Part shown: one piece after another, positions 1 through 5,188 of the stretch
Layout of the letters: the number at the start of each line of letters is the position of its first letter
How positions within the stretch are numbered: the stretch's first letter is position 1
Origin: an uncultured Lacinutrix sp.
Lineage (GTDB): Bacteria > Bacteroidota > Bacteroidia > Flavobacteriales > Flavobacteriaceae
DNA: 5,188 nt
Reading direction: 5' to 3'
Assembly (NCBI GenBank): GCA_937916035.1
Contig: CALGIH010000313.1
Coordinates: forward strand, 1-5,188
The notes under the pieces: generated by a model
The model's input: the letters and a program-made list of their open reading frames with translations, nothing else
Database searches by the model: none
Told to the model about the DNA's origin: nothing
Translations under genes and position numbers: made by a program

Positions 1-13
1 ATTATTTCCGTTT

Positions 14-48
14 TAAATATAGATTTTTTCGTTTCTTTATCATATCAA
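14..48 (-). promoter_or_regulatory. weak possible promoter pointing left, out of the window
   Basis: On the minus strand, TATATTTA (complement of 14-21) matches the Bacteroidota -7 consensus TAnnTTTG at seven of eight positions. A TTG (complement of 46-48) lies 24 bases upstream, slightly longer than the usual spacing. If real, transcription would start near position 7 and serve a divergent gene whose start codon lies beyond the left edge. Positions 1-65 are AT-rich, so chance matches are likely. No convincing promoter for the plus-strand methyltransferase is visible in the same stretch. Confidence 0.2.
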
Positions 49-65
49 AAAAAACTTGTATTTGT

Positions 66-788
66 ATGCTCAGTAAAAGTCAGATAAAATTAATAACGAG
101 TTTGCGTCAGAAAAAATTTCGCACTCAGCATCAATTATTTTTTGCTGAAGGCGTTAAAACTATTAACGAGTTATTAAATTCTAAATTTAAACTTCATCAA
201 TTATATACGACTAGAAGTGATTTTGATGTTAAAGATGTTTTACAAACAAAAATCACACCAAACGAGCTACAAAAAATAAGTACTTTAAAAACACCAAATG
301 ATGTTTTTGCATTATTTGAAATTCCGGAAGGAGAAAACGTTGATTTTAATAATTTGGTAGTTGCATTGGATAATTTGAGAGATCCTGGAAATTTAGGGAC
401 TATTATACGTTTATGCGATTGGTTTGGAATAAAAGACTTAATCTGTAATACTGAAACGGTAGATTGTTACAATCCAAAAGTGATTCAGGCTACAATGGGT
501 TCCATTACTCGTGTAAATGTTGTTTACAAGGATTTATCACAGATTTTGAAAGATACGAGCATCACTAGTTTTGGTGCTTTCATGGATGGAGAGAATGTCT
601 ATCATTCAACTTTGCCAAACAAAGGTATTTTGGTACTAGGAAACGAAGCCAATGGCATTCAAAATGATATTGAAGGTTTGATTACGAAGCGAATTTCAAT
701 ACCTCGTTTTGGAGATTTGCAACAAACTGAAAGTCTCAATGTAGCCAATGCTGCGGCTATTTTATTGAGTGAGTTTAGAAGAAGTTAG
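66..788 (+). CDS. SpoU/TrmH-family RNA 2'-O-methyltransferase
   Basis: This 240-residue protein belongs to the SPOUT (trefoil-knot) methyltransferases, which use S-adenosylmethionine to methylate the 2'-hydroxyl of a ribose in rRNA or tRNA. Residues 1 to about 90 form the small N-terminal substrate-binding domain (start MLSKSQIKLI, then FFAEGVK at 25-31). The catalytic SpoU domain follows with its three motifs. Motif 1 is NLRDPGNLG at 103-111 with R115. Motif 2 is LVLGNEANGI at 189-198. Motif 3 is ISIPRFG at 210-216 and then ESLNVANAAAILL at 222-234, carrying the conserved Asn and the knot. The length is normal for the single-enzyme form in flavobacteria. The reading frame is open further upstream, but ATG 66 is the only ATG there and gives the family's usual N-terminus. 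No Shine-Dalgarno sequence precedes it. The gene stands alone and converges on porT. The family is certain from the motifs. The target is not: it could act like RlmB (23S rRNA), TrmH (tRNA Gm18) or another Gm/Um enzyme, so I give no symbol. Confidence 0.93.
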   Translation: MLSKSQIKLITSLRQKKFRTQHQLFFAEGVKTINELLNSKFKLHQLYTTRSDFDVKDVLQTKITPNELQKISTLKTPNDVFALFEIPEGENVDFNNLVVALDNLRDPGNLGTIIRLCDWFGIKDLICNTETVDCYNPKVIQATMGSITRVNVVYKDLSQILKDTSITSFGAFMDGENVYHSTLPNKGILVLGNEANGIQNDIEGLITKRISIPRFGDLQQTESLNVANAAAILLSEFRRS

Positions 789-804
789 TTGTTTGTCTGT
801 TTTT

Positions 805-827
805 TGTTTAGTTGAAGTAACTGAACA
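805..827. terminator. hairpin between convergent genes, possible terminator
   Basis: The 63-base gap between the convergent methyltransferase and porT genes contains a 9-bp stem. Bases 805-813 (TGTTTAGTT) pair with 819-827 (AACTGAACA) around a 5-base loop, with one G-T wobble. This is where a shared terminator is expected. However, only three pairs are G-C, and the T-run at 800-805 lies on the 5' side in the plus strand, so neither transcript has a U-tract right after the stem. It is at best a weak or factor-assisted terminator. Confidence 0.3.
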
Positions 828-851
828 TCTCTACAACTTAATACCTAACAT

Positions 852-1568
852 TTACTGAAATGTAAAATTAATAAACAAGCCTCTAGTTTTCATACTGTGT
901 ACATTACTTGTCCACGGACTGTTCGCATCGTCATTATCTCTAATTAGTTCATCGTTTATAGCAAACACACCACGAATAGAAGGTGTAAACTTAAAATAGA
1001 ATAAATACAAATCAATACCAATACCAAGTTCATAAAACAGCATGCCTCTTTTGGTTCTAAACTGACCAACAGGGTTGTCATCGGGATTTTCTTCATTACT
1101 TGAAAGATTTAATGCTGCCGAAAAACCTCCAACAACAAAAGGCTTAATATTATTAAAACGTTTAGCTGAAAATTTCAATAGTAAAGGGAAATGAATATAA
1201 GTTGAGCTTACTTCACGAATCAAATCTGAATTATTAAAATCAGTTCCTTCAAAATAACTTTCATCATATATTAAATTTCTACTCGAAATAATTAATCCAG
1301 GTTCAAGACGCAAATCTAAATGCTCATTTATGCGCATATTACCAATCAAGCCAACATTAAAACCTAGACTTTTTTCTACTTGAATGTCTTCACGATCTTG
1401 ATTGTAATCAAAATTAAAGTCATAATTATTAAATCCAAGAAAATAACCCCAAGAATATTTCATCTTGTCAATATTCTCTTGATTCTTTATACTTTCTTTA
1501 GTAAATAACTGAGCGTTAGCAGTCAGAGCTGATAAAATAAACGATAAAACAAAAAGTAGTTTTTTCAT
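852..1568 (-). CDS. porT: PorT family outer-membrane beta-barrel protein (type IX secretion)
   Basis: This 238-residue protein is predicted to lie in the outer membrane. Residues 1-19 are a Sec signal peptide: MKK, a hydrophobic core LLFVLSFILSALT, then ANA before Q20 as the cleavage site. The mature part alternates amphipathic strands and polar turns, as in an eight-stranded barrel of the OMP_b-brl_2 type. Strands are visible around 37-55, 67-80, 84-99, 119-135, 141-155, 174-192, 192-205 and 228-238. The stretch IHFPLLLKFS at 125-134 followed by IKPFVVGGFSAAL at 141-153 is typical of PorT. The chain ends INFTFQ, close to the aromatic C-terminus usual for barrels recognised by the BAM complex. 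In Porphyromonas gingivalis (PorT) and Flavobacterium johnsoniae (SprT) this protein is needed for type IX secretion, which exports gingipains or gliding adhesins and enzymes. Its exact mechanical role is less well defined. The start codon is one base after the menG stop codon, so translational coupling is likely. The product could only be confused with a generic PorT-like barrel; the menG partner favours true PorT. Confidence 0.85.
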   Translation of the reverse strand: MKKLLFVLSFILSALTANAQLFTKESIKNQENIDKMKYSWGYFLGFNNYDFNFDYNQDREDIQVEKSLGFNVGLIGNMRINEHLDLRLEPGLIISSRNLIYDESYFEGTDFNNSDLIREVSSTYIHFPLLLKFSAKRFNNIKPFVVGGFSAALNLSSNEENPDDNPVGQFRTKRGMLFYELGIGIDLYLFYFKFTPSIRGVFAINDELIRDNDDANSPWTSNVHSMKTRGLFINFTFQ

Positions 1569-1569
1569 G

Positions 1570-2301
1570 TTAAGATTTAGATGCTGTATAAATAGTTGCT
1601 ACACCAAATGTTTGCGGCAAAGCTTCAGCATTTATAAACCCAATTTTACGTAAAATATTGTTAAGAGCTTCACCATAAGGAAAAACAGATGCAGATTCAC
1701 ATAAATATGAGTAAGCAACTTTATCTCTTGAAAATAATTTTCCAATCAATGGTAAAATGCGTTTTGTGTAAAATTTATAACCTTGTTTATAAGGCGTTTT
1801 TGCTGGAACTGAGGTTTCCAAGATAACGAATGTTCCATTTGGTTTAAGCACTCGTAATATTTCAGTTAAGCCTTTTTCTAAATTTTCAAAATTTCTAACT
1901 CCAAAAGCAACAGTTATAGCATCAAATGAATTGTCGGTAAATGGCATTTTTTCAGAATCACCTAATACCATTTCAATTTTGTTGTTCAACTTTTTTTTAG
2001 CGATTTTTTGCTTCCCAACTTCCAACATTCCAGGGCTAATATCAAAACCAACAATTTTTGAAGCATTGGTTTTAGCTAGGTTTATAGCCAAATCGCCTGT
2101 TCCTGTAGCAATATCAAGAATAGTATCTGGGTTTTGTTTGCCAACAATGGAAACTACTTTTTTTCGCCATTTTATGTCAATACCAAAAGAAATAACACGA
2201 TTTAGGCTGTCATATTCTTTTGAAATGGTGTCAAACATTTGTGTAACCTGTTCTTTTTTGCTCAGATTACTGTTTTTATAAGGTGTTATTTTTTTTGACA
2301 T
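1570..2301 (-). CDS. menG: demethylmenaquinone methyltransferase (UbiE/MenG)
   Basis: This cytoplasmic S-adenosylmethionine-dependent enzyme has 243 residues and performs the final C-methylation that turns demethylmenaquinone into menaquinone. The family is often named UbiE. Bacteroidota respire with menaquinone and lack ubiquinone, so the MenG role is inferred rather than the dual UbiE role. The class I Rossmann fold is clear. Family signature 1 runs from [11 protein letters not shown] (30-40) to KWR (44-46). The SAM-binding motif I is LDIATGTGD at 62-70, with the acidic D87 in VGFDIS at the end of the next strand. GDSEKMPF follows at 114-121, FGVRN at 133-137, and signature 2 [15 protein letters not shown] at 150-164. 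The C-terminus ([12 protein letters not shown]) is complete and the length is normal for the family. ATG 2301 gives the usual short basic N-terminus; no Shine-Dalgarno sequence precedes it. The gene leads a two-gene unit with porT and is divergent from trkA. Nothing is missing or unusual. Confidence 0.95.
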   Translation of the reverse strand: MSKKITPYKNSNLSKKEQVTQMFDTISKEYDSLNRVISFGIDIKWRKKVVSIVGKQNPDTILDIATGTGDLAINLAKTNASKIVGFDISPGMLEVGKQKIAKKKLNNKIEMVLGDSEKMPFTDNSFDAITVAFGVRNFENLEKGLTEILRVLKPNGTFVILETSVPAKTPYKQGYKFYTKRILPLIGKLFSRDKVAYSYLCESASVFPYGEALNNILRKIGFINAEALPQTFGVATIYTASKS

Positions 2302-2307
2302 TGATAA

Positions 2308-2342
2308 AAGGCTAAGGCTTGTTTAGTATTTGTGCAAAGAAA
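2308..2342 (-). promoter_or_regulatory. possible menG-porT promoter and leader
   Basis: On the minus strand, TTTCTTTG (complement of 2335-2342) matches the Bacteroidota -7 consensus TAnnTTTG at all but one fixed position. It is followed by CACA, the same bases that follow the trkA element facing the other way. A start of transcription near 2328 would give a leader of about 27 bases. TTG triplets upstream lie only 10 and 13 bases away, too close for a standard -33 element. The leader contains a tandem six-base repeat (AAGGCT twice at 2308-2319 on the plus strand), ending six bases before the menG start codon. Its meaning is unknown. Confidence 0.3.
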
Positions 2343-2374
2343 TGGATTTCAGCAACAAATCCCTAAAATTAAAT

Positions 2375-2382
2375 TATATTTG
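2375..2382 (+). promoter_or_regulatory. trkA promoter, -7 element TATATTTG
   Basis: TATATTTG matches the Bacteroidota primary-sigma -7 consensus TAnnTTTG at every fixed position. It ends 25 bases before the trkA start codon, so transcription would begin near 2388-2390 with a leader of about 20 bases. The expected TTG at -33 is not exact; TTTC at 2347-2350 is the nearest T-rich match. The leader is T/A-rich without a Shine-Dalgarno sequence, as usual in this phylum. Confidence 0.55.
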
Positions 2383-2407
2383 CACATCTTTTTAATTATA
2401 TCATTAC

Positions 2408-3757
2408 ATGAAAATAATAATTGCTGGAGCTGGTGAAGTAGGATTTCATTTAGCAAAATTATTATCTTATGAATCTCAGGCAATCACATTAATAGATTCA
2501 AAAAAGGAAAGCCTTATGTATGCTGATTCTCACTTAGACATAAAAGTGATTAAAGGCGATGCTACGTCTATAGCGATACTAAAAGAAGCTAGAATTAATG
2601 ATACAGAACTGTTTATAGCAGTTACAGCGTCAGAAACCACCAATATTACTGCGTGTGTTTTGGCAAAGCAATTAGGAGCTTCGCAAACAATAGCAAGAAT
2701 TTCAAATACTGAGTTTATTGATATGAAGGAAGAAGTTGGTTTTGCGAGGTTTGGTATTGACGAACTTATTTCACCTGAGTCTTTAGCTGCTGATGAGATT
2801 GAGCTTTTGCTTAAACAATCGGTATTTAATGATACATATGCTTTTGAGGATGGAGCTTTAACAATGCTAGGTTTAAATTTATCAAGAACGGCAATAATTG
2901 TTGGAAAATCAATAAAGGAAGCGGCTAAATTAATGCCAGAAGTACACTTTGTGCCTATCGCAATTCAACGTTTTGGAACTCATCTTACCATCATTCCAAG
3001 AGGTGATACTGTACTTAAGGAAGGTGATCATGTAGTTTTTATGACTTCAAAAGGAGGTGATGAAGAATTATGTAAGCTTACTGGAAAAATAAGAACTGAT
3101 ATTAAAAATGTCATGATTCTTGGAGGTGGAAGAATTGGGTCAAAAGCAGCACGTGGACTAACCAATAGTAAATTCAAAATTAAACTAATTGAAAAAGAAA
3201 AAGATCGAGCATTTGATCTTGCTGATGATTTGCCAGATACATTAGTCATTAATGGTGATGGACGTAATGTTGAATTGCTTGAAGAAGAAAACATTCAAGA
3301 CATGGATGCTTTTATTTCTGTTACCGGAAATTCTGAAACCAATATAATGTCTTGTTTGGTTGCAAAGTCAAAAGGTGTTAAGAAAACCGTGGCTTTGGTT
3401 GAAAATATAGACTATTTTGAATTGTCGCATTCCATTGGAATTGATACTATAATCAATAAAAAATTATTAGCTGCTAATAGCATCTTTAGGCATATTAGAA
3501 GAGGAGAGGTTGTTGCAATGACCAAACTCAATAATATGGATGCTGAGATTCTGGAATTTATTGTAAAACCAACTTCTAAAATTTGTAATAAACGCATCAA
3601 AGATTTAGATTTTCCGATATCTGCTATAATAGGAGGCGTTGTTAGAAATGGAGAAGGAATTACTGCCCTTGGAGATTTTAAAGTGCAATCAGAAGATAGA
3701 ATTGTGGTTTGCTCTTTGCGACAATCAATTAAAAAAGTAGAAAGATTTTTCTTCTAA
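2408..3757 (+). CDS. trkA: Trk potassium uptake system NAD-binding subunit TrkA
   Basis: TrkA is the cytoplasmic regulatory subunit that assembles as a ring under the TrkH channel and gates potassium uptake in response to bound nucleotides. The 449 residues hold two tandem RCK units, as in full-length TrkA (about 458 residues in Escherichia coli) and unlike the single-unit KtrA. The first Rossmann domain starts at residue 1 with GAGEVG (7-12) and ends its second strand in D30 (LID), the acidic residue that binds the NAD ribose. An RCK_C domain covers about 140-225 (GKSIKEAAKL, then IIPRGDTVLKEGDHVVFM). The second Rossmann domain has GGGRIG at 239-244 and the equivalent acidic residue E262 (LIE). 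The second RCK_C domain spans about 370-449 and ends IVVCSLRQSIKKVERFFF. Both nucleotide sites look intact. ATG 2408 places the glycine motif at the usual distance from the N-terminus. The gene is preceded by a good promoter element, and trkH follows 99 bases later in the same direction, so the two subunits are probably expressed together. Confidence 0.96.
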   Translation: MKIIIAGAGEVGFHLAKLLSYESQAITLIDSKKESLMYADSHLDIKVIKGDATSIAILKEARINDTELFIAVTASETTNITACVLAKQLGASQTIARISNTEFIDMKEEVGFARFGIDELISPESLAADEIELLLKQSVFNDTYAFEDGALTMLGLNLSRTAIIVGKSIKEAAKLMPEVHFVPIAIQRFGTHLTIIPRGDTVLKEGDHVVFMTSKGGDEELCKLTGKIRTDIKNVMILGGGRIGSKAARGLTNSKFKIKLIEKEKDRAFDLADDLPDTLVINGDGRNVELLEEENIQDMDAFISVTGNSETNIMSCLVAKSKGVKKTVALVENIDYFELSHSIGIDTIINKKLLAANSIFRHIRRGEVVAMTKLNNMDAEILEFIVKPTSKICNKRIKDLDFPISAIIGGVVRNGEGITALGDFKVQSEDRIVVCSLRQSIKKVERFFF

Positions 3758-3784
3758 TTAACTTGATGAAATGAGCATCGTTAA
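3758..3784 (+). terminator. hairpin directly after the trkA stop codon
   Basis: The bases right after the trkA TAA can fold into a stem of 5 plus 4 pairs. TTAAC (3758-3762) pairs with GTTAA (3780-3784) and GATG (3765-3768) with CATC (3776-3779), with a two-base TT bulge and a 7-base loop. The following bases are AAATTT, so there is no real U-tract. It could be a partial terminator, or an RNA-end stabiliser that lowers trkH output relative to trkA, or chance in AT-rich DNA. The rest of the gap to trkH (3785-3856) shows no recognisable promoter. Confidence 0.3.
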
Positions 3785-3856
3785 AAATTTCAATATTAAC
3801 CTAAATGTTAGATTGCGAATTACATCTGACAATTAATTAGCAATAAAAATCTATAG

Positions 3857-5188
3857 ATGAAACTCAACTACAAACTCATCTTTCATTTTTTAGGATTACT
3901 ATTATTGTTTAATGGTGGTTTTATGTTTCTGGCTGCTCTTATAAGCTTGATTTATAAGGATGGAGCCACTTTACAGATTTCTATAGCTGGTTTAATTGTT
4001 CTAGTATTTGGTGGTTTAACAATGTTAGTCACTAAAAGCCCTAATAAAGAAATGGGGAAACGAGAGGGGTATATTGTTGTAACCTTTGGATGGCTTATTA
4101 TGGCTTTTTCAGGAACAATGCCCTATTTATTTACTGAATCAATTCCCGGTTTTACAGATGCTTTTTTTGAAACCATTTCTGGATATACAACAACAGGTTC
4201 TACTATATTAAATGATATTGAATCACTGCCAGAAGGGATTTTGTTTTGGAGAAGCCTAACTCATTGGATTGGTGGAATGGGGATTATTGTGCTTGCAATT
4301 GCAATATTACCATTACTTGGCATTGGTGGTATGCAGTTGTTTGCAGCTGAAGCTCCAGGGCCAAGTGCAGATAAACTACATCCAAGAATAACAGATACAG
4401 CCAAACGATTATGGTTGATTTATTTTGGTTATACAGTTGCGGAAACGATCTTACTTCAAGTTGCTGGTATGACGTTTTTTGATGCCATAAATCATTCTAT
4501 GGCAACCTTATCAACTGGAGGTTTTTCTACAAAAAATGTCAGTGTCGCGTTTTGGAATGATAAGCCTATTATTCAGTATATCATCATAGTATTCATGTTT
4601 TTGGCAGGAACTAATTTTGTGCTAAGCTATTTTGCTTTTAAAGGAAAGGTTCTAAAAATTATTAAGGATGAAGAGTTTAAATTATATTTCAAATTCGTTG
4701 CTATTTTTACGGTCATAGCTGCATGTATTATTTATGTTAATGCTGATGTTTCTGCATCAACCATAAATCATCCTATGGTTTTAGGAGAAGCTGAAAGCTC
4801 TTTTAGGCATGCCTTATTTCAAGTATTAGCAATCATTACTACAACAGGTTTTGTGACTGCTAACTATACGTTGTGGACACCATTTTTAGTAGTATTCTTT
4901 TTCGGGCTCATGTTTTTAGGTGGTTCGGCAGGAAGTACATCAGGTGGTGTCAAAGTTGTTCGCCATTTAATAACTATAAAAAATGGATTCCTTGAATTTA
5001 AGCGAACTTTGCATCCAAATGCAGTTTTGCCAGTTCGATATAATAAAAAGTCAATTTCTGGAGATATCGTTTTTAATATTCTAGCATTCTTTATTTTGTA
5101 TATGTTATCCTTTATAGTTGGTGCTTTAGGCTTTTCAATGCTAGGTCTCGATTTTGAATCGTCTGTTGGTGTGGCTGCATCTAGTTTA
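3857..5188 (+). CDS. trkH: Trk potassium uptake channel subunit TrkH (3' end cut by window)
   Basis: This is the inner-membrane pore subunit that moves potassium inward and partners the TrkA product encoded just upstream. From ATG 3857 the frame is open for 444 codons to the window end with no stop codon. Relatives are about 480-500 residues long, so some 40-55 residues lie outside. Hydrophobic helices are visible from residue 7 onward (7-33, 40-58, 72-93, then repeated pairs). The superfamily's repeated pore loops are present. Loop 1 is TTTGST at 111-116, with the filter glycine G114. Loop 2 is STGGFST at 219-225. Loop 3 is TTTGFVT at 328-334, with G331. Other TrkH hallmarks are RSLTHWIGGMGI at 132-143, EAPGP at 165-169, and GGSAGSTSGGVKVVR at 355-369, which is the intramembrane gate-loop region. 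The sequence stops at GVAASSL, just where loop 4 (usually a GNxGPG motif) should begin. ATG 3857 starts a basic N-terminus directly before the first helix and has no Shine-Dalgarno sequence. The truncation is a window effect, not a broken gene. Confidence 0.94.
   Translation, partial: MKLNYKLIFHFLGLLLLFNGGFMFLAALISLIYKDGATLQISIAGLIVLVFGGLTMLVTKSPNKEMGKREGYIVVTFGWLIMAFSGTMPYLFTESIPGFTDAFFETISGYTTTGSTILNDIESLPEGILFWRSLTHWIGGMGIIVLAIAILPLLGIGGMQLFAAEAPGPSADKLHPRITDTAKRLWLIYFGYTVAETILLQVAGMTFFDAINHSMATLSTGGFSTKNVSVAFWNDKPIIQYIIIVFMFLAGTNFVLSYFAFKGKVLKIIKDEEFKLYFKFVAIFTVIAACIIYVNADVSASTINHPMVLGEAESSFRHALFQVLAIITTTGFVTANYTLWTPFLVVFFFGLMFLGGSAGSTSGGVKVVRHLITIKNGFLEFKRTLHPNAVLPVRYNKKSISGDIVFNILAFFILYMLSFIVGALGFSMLGLDFESSVGVAASSL

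Noticed and set aside
2..43. Minus-strand ATG with a lysine-rich 13-codon frame (MIKKRKNLYLKRK) near the left edge, resembling the start of a signal peptide
   Set aside because: It ends at an in-frame TAA (complement of 2-4). The lysine-rich look follows from the A-rich composition, and no gene is supported inside the window.
57..64. TGTATTTG as a -7 element for the methyltransferase gene
   Set aside because: It has one mismatch to TAnnTTTG and would start transcription inside the coding sequence, after the ATG that matches the family's N-terminus.
1931..2281. 116-codon plus-strand reading frame antisense to menG
   Set aside because: It lies wholly inside the clearly conserved menG coding sequence on the opposite strand, has no recognisable motif and looks like a reverse-frame shadow.
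3028..3294. 88-codon minus-strand reading frame inside trkA
   Set aside because: Serine-rich, low-complexity translation antisense to the second Rossmann domain of TrkA. No independent support.
3412..3600. 62-codon minus-strand reading frame inside trkA
   Set aside because: Antisense to the conserved C-terminal part of TrkA, with no motif or start signal.
3771..3836. 21-codon frame (MSIVKNFNIN...) in the gap between trkA and trkH
   Set aside because: Too short to judge from one sequence, no ribosome-binding or promoter signal, and its start lies within the loop of a possible hairpin. Conservation would be needed to support it.

Overview
The AT-rich composition, the absence of Shine-Dalgarno sequences before any start codon, a TAnnTTTG-type promoter element and above all a PorT gene (a type IX secretion component known only from Bacteroidota) point to a member of the Bacteroidota, most likely a Flavobacteriaceae chromosome. 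The protein sequences also read like flavobacterial orthologues. No species can be named from the sequence alone.

Layout. Positions 1-65 are a short gap with no supported gene. Positions 66-788 (+) encode a SpoU/TrmH-family RNA 2'-O-methyltransferase. It converges on a two-gene minus-strand unit: menG/ubiE (2301-1570), the menaquinone methyltransferase, followed one base later by porT (1568-852), an outer-membrane beta-barrel protein of the type IX secretion system. A 106-base divergent intergenic region (2302-2407) separates this unit from trkA (2408-3757, +), the NAD-binding regulatory subunit of the Trk potassium uptake system. After a 99-base gap comes trkH (3857 to the window end, +), its membrane channel subunit. 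trkH is cut by the window edge just before its fourth selectivity-filter loop.

How the genes fit together. trkA and trkH encode the two partners of one potassium transporter and are probably co-transcribed. menG and porT are adjacent and probably translationally coupled, although one makes a respiratory quinone and the other serves protein secretion. The methyltransferase at the left is a housekeeping rRNA or tRNA modifier.

This is an ordinary core-genome segment. I saw no mobile element, CRISPR array, tRNA or rRNA gene, phage-like gene or defence-like cluster, and nothing that looks like an undescribed system. The second-look items are small: a pair of divergent promoter-like sites with an inverted repeat, a hairpin directly after the trkA stop codon, a hairpin between convergent genes, and the tight menG-porT junction.
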